DNA of 64,000 bases from Pseudonocardia kujensis (GTDB lineage Bacteria; Actinomycetota; Actinomycetes; Mycobacteriales; Pseudonocardiaceae), in assembly GCF_021283305.1 (NCBI RefSeq), contig NZ_JAJSOK010000016.1, positions 1 through 64,000 of the forward strand, read 5' to 3'. Below the pieces are notes generated by a model. The model worked only from the letters and a program-made list of their open reading frames with translations, had not been told where the DNA came from and did no database searches. Both the position numbers and the translations under genes were made by a program. This document shows positions 12,505-20,219 of the stretch, in pieces (position 1 is the stretch's first letter; every line of letters starts with the position of its first letter).

Positions 12505-12939
12505 GTGGCCGGGACCGTGACGATCGTGGTCGGGGCCGTGCTGCTGCTCGTCTGTCTGCTGCTGGGCTGGCTCGCCGTACGGCGGGTGCGACTCATGCGG
12601 GGCGGCGGCGTGGACCTGTGTCTGCGCCGCCGCTTCGCCGTCACGGACTGGCATTTCGGCGTCGGGCGCTACCGAGGGGACCAGTTCGCCTGGTACCGGC
12701 TCACCAGCTTCCGGGTGGGGCCGACCGTGGCCATCGACCGCACCGAGGTCGAGATCGTGGACCGGCGGGCCCCGTTGCCCGAGGAGTCCTTCGCCATCCC
12801 CTACGCCACCGCGGTGTTGCGCTGCCGCGACCACGGCGAGGACGTCGAGCTGGCCATGGACCGGGACGTCCTCACCGGCTTCCTGGCCTGGCTCGAGGCC
12901 ACACCACCCGGCCGCACCGGTTACCGGCAGGCCAGCTGA
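12505..12939 (+). CDS. DUF2550 family membrane-anchored protein
   Basis: A 144-residue protein with one N-terminal membrane helix (about residues 5-27) followed by a soluble domain with conserved aromatic residues (DWHFGVGRYRGDQFAWYRL). This is the DUF2550 family, found directly after atpC in mycobacteria (Rv1312). Molecular function is unknown; placement suggests an envelope protein co-transcribed with atp genes. The GTG at 12505 is chosen because it keeps the whole membrane helix. The stop lies 5 bp before a 104-bp palindrome element. Confidence 0.82.
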   Translation: MAGTVTIVVGAVLLLVCLLLGWLAVRRVRLMRGGGVDLCLRRRFAVTDWHFGVGRYRGDQFAWYRLTSFRVGPTVAIDRTEVEIVDRRAPLPEESFAIPYATAVLRCRDHGEDVELAMDRDVLTGFLAWLEATPPGRTGYRQAS

Positions 12940-12944
12940 CCACT

Positions 12945-13048
12945 CGCGTCAGGGAACCATAATGCGATTTCGGAGGCGTCCTTGACGCATTATGGAACCA
13001 TAATGCGCTGATTGCGGCCGCTGAGCCGCAGTATGGTTCCTTAATGCG
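12945..13048. repeat. 104-bp element A: three 22-bp palindromes at 41-bp spacing
   Basis: Copies at 12945-12966, 12986-13007 and 13027-13048, with centres exactly 41 bp apart. The middle copy has perfect 10-bp arms (left arm CGCATTATGG, two central A bases, then its reverse complement). The outer copies are imperfect: the first keeps only the right arm well, the third reads CGCAGTATGG ... CCTTAATGCG. The element starts 5 bp after the DUF2550 stop and ends 20 bp before the adenosyltransferase start. Two further elements of the same length and period occur at 27054 and 45008. Confidence 0.92.
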
Positions 13049-13068
13049 CGCCGGGTTAGGCTCGGCTC

Positions 13069-13650
13069 ATGGCCGTGCACCTGACCAGGATCTACACCAA
13101 GACCGGCGACGACGGGACCACCGCGCTCGGTGACTTCAGCCGCGTCCCGAAGACCGACCGCCGGCTCGCGGCCTACGCCGACACGGACGAGTGCAACGCG
13201 GCCGTCGGCGTCGCCGTCACCGTCGGGCAGCTCGAGGAGCGGCTCCTGGTGCCGCTGCGGCAGGTGCAGAACGACCTGTTCGACGTGGGCGCGGACCTCT
13301 GTGCGCCGATCGTTCCGAACCCTGGGTATCCGCCGCTGCGGATCGACGAGAAGTACGTCACCCGCCTCGAGGGCTGGTGCGACGAGTTCAACGCCGAGCT
13401 GCCCAAGCTGGCGTCGTTCATCCTTCCCGGCGGCACGCCCGGCGCTGCCTACCTGCACGTGGCCCGCACGGTCGCGCGGCGGGCGGAGCGCAGCGTCTGG
13501 GCGCTCCTCGAGACCGACGCCGAGCGGACGAACCCGCTCACGGCCAAGTACCTGAACCGGCTCTCCGACCTGCTGTTCATCCTCTGCCGCGCCGCGAACC
13601 CGGACGGCGACGTGCTCTGGCGGCCGGGTGGGCCCGAGGGCGGCAGCTGA
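13069..13650 (+). CDS. ATP:cob(I)alamin adenosyltransferase, PduO type
   Basis: Transfers the adenosyl group of ATP to cob(I)alamin to give adenosylcobalamin. The 193 residues have the PduO-type ATP-binding N-terminus [15 protein letters not shown] and the [10 protein letters not shown] segment with the conserved Arg/Glu pair near residues 140-150. M. tuberculosis has the homologue (Rv1314c) beside murA, but on the opposite strand. The probable client here is ethylmalonyl-CoA mutase at 16234, which needs this cofactor. The 5' leader lies next to palindrome element A. Confidence 0.93.
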   Translation: MAVHLTRIYTKTGDDGTTALGDFSRVPKTDRRLAAYADTDECNAAVGVAVTVGQLEERLLVPLRQVQNDLFDVGADLCAPIVPNPGYPPLRIDEKYVTRLEGWCDEFNAELPKLASFILPGGTPGAAYLHVARTVARRAERSVWALLETDAERTNPLTAKYLNRLSDLLFILCRAANPDGDVLWRPGGPEGGS

Positions 13651-13676
13651 GCCGCGAGCCGATACCGTCGGGCGTC

Positions 13677-14945
13677 GTGACGGAGCATTTCGCGGTCCGC
13701 GGCGGGGCCCGGCTGTCCGGGACGGTCGACGTCGTCGGGGCCAAGAACAGCGTGCTGAAGCTGATGGCGGCGGCGCTGCTGGCCGAGGGCACGACCACGA
13801 TCACGAACTGCCCCGAGATCCTCGACGTCCCGCTGATGGCGGACGTGCTGCGCAGCCTCGGCTGCACGGTGGAGGTCGCGGGGGACCGGGTCACCATCGA
13901 CGTGCCCGCCGAGCCGGGTGCCCAGGCGGACTACCGCTCGGTGTCGCGCCTGCGGGCCTCGGTGTGTGTGCTGGGGCCGCTGGTGGCCCGCTGCCGCAAG
14001 GCCGTCGTCCCGCTGCCGGGCGGCGACGCCATCGGGTCGCGGCCGCTGGACATGCACGCCAACGGGTTGCGCAAGCTCGGCGCGACCACGGAGATCGAGC
14101 ACGGCCGTGTCGTCGCCCAGGCCGACGACCTCCACGGCGCGCAGATCTGGCTGGACTTCCCGAGTGTCGGGGCCACCGAGAACATCCTCATGGCGGCCGT
14201 GCTGGCGGAGGGCACCACCGTCATCGACAACGCCGCGCGCGAGCCGGAGATCGTCGACCTCTGCGTGATGCTGCAGCAGATGGGCGCGAAGCTCGAGGGC
14301 GTCGGCTCGTCGACCCTGACCGTGCACGGCGTGCCCGGCCTGCAGCCGACCACCCACCGCGTGATCGGCGACCGGATCGTGGGCGCCACCTGGGCGTTCG
14401 CCGCGGTGATGACCCGCGGGGAGGTCACCGTCCGCGGCGTCGACCCGCATCACCTCGAGCTGGTCCTGGACAAGCTGCGCAGTGCCGGCGCGGAGACCCA
14501 CGTCGGCGTCGACGAGTTCTCGGTGGCGATGTCCGGCCGGCCCCGGTCCGTCGACTTCGTGACGTTGCCGTACCCGGGCTTCGCCACGGACCTGCAGCCC
14601 ATGGCGATCGCGTTGTCCGCGGTGGCCGACGGCACCTCGATGATCACCGAGAACGTGTTCGAGGCGCGTTTCCGGTTCGTCGACGAGATGGTCCGGCTGG
14701 GGGCCGACGCCCGCACGGACGGTCACCACGCCGTCGTCCGCGGGGTGGAGCGGCTCTCCAGCGCCCCGGTGTGGGCCAGCGACATCCGGGCGGGCGCCGG
14801 GCTCGTGCTCGCCGGGCTGTGTGCGGACGGCGTGACCGAGGTCTGGGACGTCGACCACATCGACCGCGGTTATCCGCGGTTCGTCGAGAACCTGGCCTCG
14901 CTGGGGGCGGACATCCGGCGGGTGTCGGCCGACCCCGAGCGGTAG
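13677..14945 (+). CDS. murA: UDP-N-acetylglucosamine 1-carboxyvinyltransferase (MurA), Asp117 form
   Basis: First committed step of peptidoglycan synthesis: adds enolpyruvate from PEP to UDP-GlcNAc. The 422 residues include [18 protein letters not shown] near the N-terminus and the active-site loop [16 protein letters not shown]. The residue at 117 is Asp (GAC at 14025-14027), where E. coli MurA has the Cys that fosfomycin alkylates. M. tuberculosis MurA also has Asp at this site and is fosfomycin resistant, so intrinsic resistance is expected. The GTG at 13677 is 26 nt after the adenosyltransferase stop. Confidence 0.96.
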   Translation: MTEHFAVRGGARLSGTVDVVGAKNSVLKLMAAALLAEGTTTITNCPEILDVPLMADVLRSLGCTVEVAGDRVTIDVPAEPGAQADYRSVSRLRASVCVLGPLVARCRKAVVPLPGGDAIGSRPLDMHANGLRKLGATTEIEHGRVVAQADDLHGAQIWLDFPSVGATENILMAAVLAEGTTVIDNAAREPEIVDLCVMLQQMGAKLEGVGSSTLTVHGVPGLQPTTHRVIGDRIVGATWAFAAVMTRGEVTVRGVDPHHLELVLDKLRSAGAETHVGVDEFSVAMSGRPRSVDFVTLPYPGFATDLQPMAIALSAVADGTSMITENVFEARFRFVDEMVRLGADARTDGHHAVVRGVERLSSAPVWASDIRAGAGLVLAGLCADGVTEVWDVDHIDRGYPRFVENLASLGADIRRVSADPER

Positions 14946-15075
14946 TCCCGGCGGTTCCGCCCGACGGTTCCGCCCGACGGAGCAGTCCGGGATGCCGGAT
15001 CCTTCCCGGCGTGCGACAGTCCGCGTCACCTCGGGTGAGTCCTCACCCGGATGCGTGACCGCCGGAGGTGTCCCC

Positions 15076-16062
15076 ATGCCCGACGTCAGCCCGGACCGTT
15101 CGACCCGCCTCTCGCGCAGGCACGCGGCGGGGCGGAGTCCGGACCGGCCGTCGGACCCGCCGTCGTCGGACCAGGGCGGGACCTCGGGCGGCCCGTCGTC
15201 CGGCGCGGTCGGCGAGAAGGTGGGTGAGGTCGCCGGGTCCGTCGGCACCGCGGCCCGCGGGGCGCACCGGCACGCCGCGCAGGCCGGCCGCAGCGAGCCC
15301 GTGCGCAAGGGCGCGCGGGTCGGGATCGCCGCCAACGGTGTGCTGCACCTGCTCATCGCGTGGCTCGCGCTGCAGATCGCGCTGGGCGGCGGCGGGGAGG
15401 CCGACCAGAGCGGCGCGGTGACCACGCTCGCGCAGCAGCCGTTCGGCCGGGTGCTGCTCTGGGTGCTGTTCGTCGGGTTCGTGGCCGTGGTGCTGTGGCG
15501 GCTCTCCGCCGCGCTGTTCGGCTTCGGCTACGTCGACGACGCGAAGAAGAAGCTCGTCAAGCGTCTGGTCAGCGCCGGGCAGGCCGTCGTCTACGCGGCA
15601 CTGGCCGTCCTCACCGTGCGGGCCGCGGTGCAGGGGAGCGCGCAGGGCGGCGGGGGCAGCAAGGCGACCGCGGGTGTCCTGGGCCTCCCGGGTGGGCAGG
15701 TGCTCGTCGGGATCATCGGCGTGGGCGTCGTGATCGGCGGCGGCGTGATGATCTGGCACGGCGCGAAGAAGAAGTTCACCGAGGACCAGGATCTGGCAGC
15801 GGCGGACCCCCACGCCCGGACGCTCGACGTGCGCGCCGGGCAGGTCGGGTTCATCGCCAAGGGGTTCGCGATCGGGGTGCTGGGTGCGCTGATCGTCGCC
15901 GCGGCGGTCACCTTCGACCCGGCCAAGGCCAACGGCCTCGACAGCGCGCTCAAGACGCTCGCCGCTCAGCCCTTCGGCGTCGTGCTCCTGGGTCTGGTGG
16001 CGTTGGGGATCGCGGCGTACGGCGTCTTCTGCTTCTTCGACGCGAAGTACCACCGGGTCTGA
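15076..16062 (+). CDS. DUF1206 domain membrane protein
   Basis: A 328-residue protein with a charged, Pro/Ser-rich N-terminal tail of about 75 residues followed by six membrane segments arranged as three repeats of about 75 residues, each with two helices; this is the DUF1206 triplicate architecture. Repeats begin near VRKGARVGIAANGVLHL, VKRLVSAGQAVVYAAL and VRAGQVGFIAKGFAIG. The function is unknown. The ATG at 15076 follows a clear GGAGG. A perfect palindrome just after the stop probably terminates transcription. Confidence 0.85.
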   Translation: MPDVSPDRSTRLSRRHAAGRSPDRPSDPPSSDQGGTSGGPSSGAVGEKVGEVAGSVGTAARGAHRHAAQAGRSEPVRKGARVGIAANGVLHLLIAWLALQIALGGGGEADQSGAVTTLAQQPFGRVLLWVLFVGFVAVVLWRLSAALFGFGYVDDAKKKLVKRLVSAGQAVVYAALAVLTVRAAVQGSAQGGGGSKATAGVLGLPGGQVLVGIIGVGVVIGGGVMIWHGAKKKFTEDQDLAAADPHARTLDVRAGQVGFIAKGFAIGVLGALIVAAAVTFDPAKANGLDSALKTLAAQPFGVVLLGLVALGIAAYGVFCFFDAKYHRV

Positions 16063-16063
16063 G

Positions 16064-16085
16064 GGCCCGTCCGATCGGACGGGCC
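16064..16085. terminator. Terminator-like 22-bp perfect palindrome
   Basis: Begins two bases after the DUF1206 stop: GGCCCGTCC, a GATC centre, then GGACGGGCC, giving a 9-bp all-paired stem. No T-run follows immediately. It separates DUF1206 from the ecm control region. Confidence 0.6.
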
Positions 16086-16097
16086 GCCACCTCGGAT

Positions 16098-16130
16098 GCG
16101 TACTTTTCCGCGCACGTCGCGTACTTTTCC
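16098..16130. promoter_or_regulatory. Pair of 12-bp direct repeats upstream of ecm
   Basis: GCGTACTTTTCC occurs at 16098-16109 and again at 16119-16130, exactly 21 bp apart (two helical turns). The region is AT-richer than its surroundings and lies in the 171-bp gap before ecm. The arrangement fits an activator binding the same DNA face twice, but no binding protein can be named. Confidence 0.45.
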
Positions 16131-16176
16131 ACTCAGACAGGTGTGACGAGACCCGTTCGACTGGGGTGGCGGAGGC

Positions 16177-16188
16177 TACCGGCCAGTA
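16177..16188. promoter_or_regulatory. Putative TetR-type operator TACCGGCCAGTA upstream of ecm
   Basis: A 12-bp near-palindrome of form TACCG-N2-CRGTA, 45 bp before the ecm start and overlapping a possible -10 box TACGAT (16187-16192). The same motif occurs upstream of hbd (31761) and twice upstream of ccr (36636). Overlap with the -10 would suit a repressor. Confidence 0.5.
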
Positions 16189-16233
16189 CGATCCGGGGGT
16201 CCCCGCTGGCGTGGCGAGACGTGGAGGTGTCCG

Positions 16234-18252
16234 GTGCCGTACCCGACCGATCGAGAGCGCGACCGTCCCTGGGTGATCCGGACCTACGCGGGTCACTCGT
16301 CGGCGGAGAAGTCCAACGCGCTCTACCGGCGCAACCTCGCCAAGGGGCAGACGGGTCTGTCCGTCGCGTTCGACCTGCCGACGCAGACCGGCTACGACCC
16401 CGACGACGAGCTGGCCAGGGGTGAGGTCGGCAAGGTCGGCGTGCCGGTCAGCCACATCGGCGACATGCGCACGCTGTTCGACGGCATCCCGGTCGCCGAG
16501 GCCAACACCTCGATGACGATCAACGCCCCCGCGATGTGGCTGCTCGCGCTCTACGTCGCCGTCGCCGAGGAGCAGGCCGAGGCCTCCGGGCTGGACCACG
16601 CCGAGGTGCGCGCGAAGCTCGCCGGCACCACGCAGAACGACATCGTCAAGGAGTACCTGTCCCGCGGGACGTACGTGTTCCCGCCGGCCCCGAGCCTGCG
16701 GCTGATCACGGACATGGTGGCCTGGTCGGTCACCGAGATCCCGAAGTGGAACCCGATCAACATCTGCAGCTACCACCTGCAGGAGGCGGGCGCCACGCCC
16801 GCGCAGGAGCTGGCCTACTCGCTGTCGACCGCCATCGCCGTGCTCGACTCGGTGCGCGACTCCGGGCAGGTGCCGCCGGAGCGGTTCGGCGACGTCGTCG
16901 GGCGGATCTCGTTCTTCGTCAACGCCGGGCTGCGGTTCGTCGAGGAGATGTGCAAGATGCGCGCCCTCGGCCGGCTGTGGGACACCATCACCCGCGAGCG
17001 CTACGGCGTGGAGAACCCGAAGCAGCGGCGCCTGCGCTACGGCGTGCAGGTCAACTCGCTGGGGCTCACCGAGGCCCAGCCGGAGAACAACGTCCAGCGG
17101 ATCGTGCTGGAGATGCTCGCGGTGACCCTCTCGAAGGACGCCCGCGCCCGCGCGATCCAGCTGCCCGCGTGGAACGAGGCGCTCGGCCTGCCCCGCCCGT
17201 GGGACCAGCAGTGGGCCCTGCGCATGCAGCAGGTGCTCGCCTACGAGACGGACCTGCTCGAGTACGAGGACATCTTCGACGGCTCGCACGTGATCGAGGC
17301 GAAGGTGTCCGAGCTGGTCGAGGCGGCACAGGCCGAGATCGACCGGGTCCAGGAGATGGGCGGGGCGGTCGCGGCCGTCGAGAACGGCTACATGAAGGGC
17401 GAGCTGGTCACCTCGCTCGCCGAGCGCCGGCGCCGCATCGAGTCCGGCGAGGACGTCGTCGTCGGGGTCAACAAGTTCGAGACCACCGAGCCGAGTCCCC
17501 TGCAAGCCGAGGGTGCGGCCTCGATCGAGACCGTCGACCCGGAGACCGAGGCCGCCGCGATCGCCGCGATCAAGGAGTGGCGGGCCTCGCGGGACCAGAA
17601 CGCGGTCTCCGAGGCGCTGAAGAAGCTGCAGGATGCGGCGAAGACCGACGAGAACCTCATGCAGGTCTCGATCGACTGCGCGAAGGCGGGCGTCACCACC
17701 GGCGAGTGGGCCGGGGCGCTGCGCGAGGTGTTCGGGGAGTTCCGGGCGCCGACCGGGGTGTCGGCGGCCGTCGCTTCGGGGGAGGCGGCCGTGGAGATCG
17801 CAGAGGTGCGCGAGCGGGTCCGGGCGACCGGCGACGAGTTGGGGTCGCGGCTGCGCATGCTCGTGGGCAAGCCGGGCCTCGACGGGCACTCCAACGGCGC
17901 CGAGCAGGTCGCCGTCCGCGCCCGCGACGTCGGCTTCGAGGTCGTCTACCAGGGCATCCGTCTCACCCCGGCCCAGATCGTGGCGGCGGCGGTGCAGGAG
18001 GGCGTGCACGTCGTCGGGCTGTCGGTGCTGTCCGGCTCCCACCTCGAGGTCGTGCCGGCGGTCGTCGAGGGCCTGCGCGCCCAGGGCGCCGACGACGTGC
18101 CGGTGATCGTCGGCGGCATCATCCCGGCCGAGGACGCCAAGGCGCTCAAGGAGAAGGGCGTCGCCGCCGTCTTCACGCCGAAGGACTACCAGCTCACCGA
18201 GATGATGGACGAGATCGTCTCGCTCGTGCGCCGGGAGCACGGGCTGGACTGA
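16234..18252 (+). CDS. ecm: Ethylmalonyl-CoA mutase (MeaA), adenosylcobalamin dependent
   Basis: Interconverts (2R)-ethylmalonyl-CoA and (2S)-methylsuccinyl-CoA in the ethylmalonyl-CoA pathway. The 672-residue single-chain protein opens with the MeaA-type RDRPWVIRTYAGHSSAEKSN and FDLPTQTGYDPD segments that bind the acyl-CoA, and ends in a B12 domain with the DxHxxG motif (Asp550, His552, Gly555). It is longer than the split small/large methylmalonyl-CoA mutase subunits in that one chain carries both domains, and the N-terminal sequence is MeaA-like. GTG start with GGAGG 7 nt upstream. Ccr, epimerase and MeaB lie 17-22 kb away. Confidence 0.9.
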   Translation: MPYPTDRERDRPWVIRTYAGHSSAEKSNALYRRNLAKGQTGLSVAFDLPTQTGYDPDDELARGEVGKVGVPVSHIGDMRTLFDGIPVAEANTSMTINAPAMWLLALYVAVAEEQAEASGLDHAEVRAKLAGTTQNDIVKEYLSRGTYVFPPAPSLRLITDMVAWSVTEIPKWNPINICSYHLQEAGATPAQELAYSLSTAIAVLDSVRDSGQVPPERFGDVVGRISFFVNAGLRFVEEMCKMRALGRLWDTITRERYGVENPKQRRLRYGVQVNSLGLTEAQPENNVQRIVLEMLAVTLSKDARARAIQLPAWNEALGLPRPWDQQWALRMQQVLAYETDLLEYEDIFDGSHVIEAKVSELVEAAQAEIDRVQEMGGAVAAVENGYMKGELVTSLAERRRRIESGEDVVVGVNKFETTEPSPLQAEGAASIETVDPETEAAAIAAIKEWRASRDQNAVSEALKKLQDAAKTDENLMQVSIDCAKAGVTTGEWAGALREVFGEFRAPTGVSAAVASGEAAVEIAEVRERVRATGDELGSRLRMLVGKPGLDGHSNGAEQVAVRARDVGFEVVYQGIRLTPAQIVAAAVQEGVHVVGLSVLSGSHLEVVPAVVEGLRAQGADDVPVIVGGIIPAEDAKALKEKGVAAVFTPKDYQLTEMMDEIVSLVRREHGLD

Positions 18253-18258
18253 GCCCAT

Positions 18259-18356
18259 GATCGCGGGCCCATGATCGCGGGCCGGTGATCGCGGGCCCGC
18301 GATCGCGGGCCCAGTGTCGCGGGCCGGTGATCGCGGGCCCGTGATCACGATCCGGG
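18259..18356. repeat. 14-bp tandem repeat array after ecm
   Basis: Six full units of the form GATCGCGGGCCCAT (last three bases vary: CAT, GGT, CGC, CAG, GGT, CGT) run from 18259 to 18342, and a degenerate seventh follows. The array starts 6 bp after the ecm stop. Adjacent units can pair; 18287-18304 is a perfect 18-bp palindrome (GATCGCGGGCCCGCGATC). It may serve as a terminator for ecm or be a simple slippage repeat. Confidence 0.85.
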
Positions 18357-18623
18357 CAGGGACAGCCCCGCAGGGCGAGGCCCCGTCCGCCCGGATCGTG
18401 AGCACGGCCGATCGACGAGGTGCGGGCGGCGTGGATCACGAGCGGCCGGACGTCGCACACCTGCTGCGACGCAGCACGTCCGACCCGCCCGCCCGGACCG
18501 CACACCCCGTCGGGCCGGACGCAGCCGGTCGACGACCTGTGCGGCGTACTCCGCGGGTGTGGGAGCACGTCAGGACGCCGTGCGCGAGCGGGTGTCGTGG
18601 CGGGCGGGGACGAACCGGCCGCG
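18357..18623. other. Intergenic stretch without a recognised gene
   Basis: The 267 bp between the 14-bp array and the end of the repeat-protein gene hold short open frames on both strands but no start with a ribosome site, no family similarity and no clear hairpin. Nothing functional is seen. Confidence 0.4.
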
Positions 18624-19946
18624 TCAGGCCTCTTCGCGCTCCTCGCCGCGGCGGCGGAAGAAGCTGAAGCCGGGGATGCCGTTGATGGCCTGCCGCACGT
18701 CCTTGAGCTCCTCGAGCAGCTCGTGGACGTCCGGGCCGACCCGGTCGAGCGTGGCGAGGATCGGCATGATGTCCGACTCCAGGTGCTCGGTGAGCGCCGG
18801 GAGCTGGTCGACCATGCGAATCGCCGCCTGCAGCTCCTCCTCGGAGAACTCGTCGACGAACTTCGTGGCCAGCGGCGCGGCCCGCTCCGCGATGGGGCGG
18901 TAGGTCGCCAGCAGCGCGCCGGCCTGGTCGCTGAGGCCGGACGCGTTCCCGACGAGCTCACCGGCGCGGTCGGCCACCCCGGCGGCCCGCTGGACCAGGC
19001 CGGAGGCGTCGTCGGCGACCGAGCCGGCGCCCGCGACGATCGTGCGGGCCTCGTCGGCGACGGAACCGGCGGAGGCCACGATGCGCTCGGCGTCGTCCGC
19101 CACGCCGCCGACCCGCGCGACGAGATCCTCCGCCGACGCGGCGGTCGTGGTCACCCGCGTGATCAGCTCCTCGGCCGAGCCGGCGATCCCGGCGACGCGT
19201 GTGATCAGCTCGTCGGCGGACGCGGCCGTGCCGCCGACGCGGCCGATGAGTGACTCGGCGGACTCCGCGGTGCCGCCGACGCGGTCGATCAGCGACTCCG
19301 CGGACTCGGCGGTGCCGGCCACCCGCGTGATCAGCTCGTCGGCCGAACCGGCGGTGCCCGAGACGCGCGTGATCAGCTCCTCGGCGGACTCCGCCGTGCT
19401 CCCGACCCGGCCGATGAGCGACTCGGCCGACTCCGCAGTGCCGGCGACCCGGTCGATGAGCGACTCGGCCGACTCGGCGGTGCCGGCGACCCGGGTGAGG
19501 AGCTCGTCGGCCGTGCCCGCGGTGCCGCGGACCCCCGCGACCAGCCCCTCGGCCTCCTCGGCCACCGCACGGACGCGCGTGACGAGCCCTTCGGCGTCGG
19601 ACGCGGTCGTGGCGACCCGGGTGATGAGCGCCGTCGCGTCGGCCGCGGTGCGGTCGACACGCGCGATCAGGCCCTCCGCCGTGCCGGCGACGAGGTCGAC
19701 CCGGCCGATCAGCCCGTCGGCCCGGTCCGCGACACCCTCGACACGGTCGAGCAGGCCCTCGACCCGGCCCGCGATGCCGTTGACGCGCGCGAGCAGGGTC
19801 GAGACCTCGTCGAGCAGCCCGACGGTCCGCTCCGGCAGCCCGGCCGCGACGCCGACCGCCTCGCCCGTCCACCCGGCGACGGCCCGCGCCCCGTCGAGCA
19901 GGTCCGAGGGGCCCGGGACGGGCAGGCCGGCGATGCGAAGTGCCAT
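18624..19946 (-). CDS. Protein of twenty-two 14-residue amphipathic repeats with a conserved C-terminal module
   Basis: A 440-residue protein with three parts. Residues 1-53 are an N-terminal lead. Residues 54-361 are exactly 22 tandem 14-residue units (typical unit RVAGTAESAESLID; others RVGSTAESAEELIT, RVSGTAGSADELIT), hydrophobic at fixed positions, as for a long amphipathic or coiled helix of two heptads per unit. Residues 362-440 hold a module (LPALTEHLESDIMPILATL, VGPDVHELLEELKDVRQAI, then GIPGF and FRRRGEE) that I believe recurs in other actinobacterial repeat proteins. No signal peptide or membrane helix. ATG at 19946 has GGGAGG upstream. Function unknown; a scaffold or membrane-surface helix is possible. 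Confidence 0.85.
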   Translation of the reverse strand: MALRIAGLPVPGPSDLLDGARAVAGWTGEAVGVAAGLPERTVGLLDEVSTLLARVNGIAGRVEGLLDRVEGVADRADGLIGRVDLVAGTAEGLIARVDRTAADATALITRVATTASDAEGLVTRVRAVAEEAEGLVAGVRGTAGTADELLTRVAGTAESAESLIDRVAGTAESAESLIGRVGSTAESAEELITRVSGTAGSADELITRVAGTAESAESLIDRVGGTAESAESLIGRVGGTAASADELITRVAGIAGSAEELITRVTTTAASAEDLVARVGGVADDAERIVASAGSVADEARTIVAGAGSVADDASGLVQRAAGVADRAGELVGNASGLSDQAGALLATYRPIAERAAPLATKFVDEFSEEELQAAIRMVDQLPALTEHLESDIMPILATLDRVGPDVHELLEELKDVRQAINGIPGFSFFRRRGEEREEA

Positions 19947-20101
19947 GCGGTGATCCTCCCGTATCCGTCCGGCACCGGCCGGGTCACCTGCGTCGGCCTG
20001 CCACATCGGTCACTCTCCGAAGCCACTTCGGCCGGCGGTCGGCGCACATCGTGGCCGTTCGTCACAGTCACGTAACGACCGTGTGTAACCACCGCCAGCC
20101 T

Positions 20102-20130
20102 TTGACCGGGCATGATCGACCACCTAGGTT
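20102..20130 (+). promoter_or_regulatory. Predicted promoter of ehuBCDA
   Basis: TTGACC (20102-20107) and TAGGTT (20125-20130) are separated by 17 bp, a good fit to a housekeeping sigma-70 type promoter, about 90 bp upstream of the ehuB start. This is one of the few canonical -35/-10 pairs in the window. Confidence 0.5.
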
Positions 20131-20219
20131 CGATCTCCGTTGCCGGTCACCGGCGCAGGGGGTGTGCGCGGGCCGGCCAGCTCGAGACGACGACGTCGAC
20201 AGCCGAAGGGGTGCCTGCC

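Noticed and set aside
12945..13048. CRISPR-like array (regular palindromic repeats with 19-bp spacers)
   Set aside because: Only three units, 19-bp spacers too short, repeats imperfect, no leader and no cas genes; the same three-unit design recurs at two other sites, which fits a dispersed element instead.
14946..15075. rRNA operon expected after murA by analogy with mycobacteria
   Set aside because: The 130 bp hold only two short direct copies of CGGTTCCGCCCGA; no 16S rRNA sequence is present.
15043..18405. Minus-strand open frame of 1120 codons opposite ecm and DUF1206, with repetitive tail
   Set aside because: Antisense of ecm; the repetitive tail is simply the translated 14-bp DNA repeat at 18259-18356.
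18420..18623. Small gene in the gap before the 14-residue-repeat protein
   Set aside because: Possible starts lack ribosome sites and the translated frames continue as antisense of the repeat gene; no recognisable motif.
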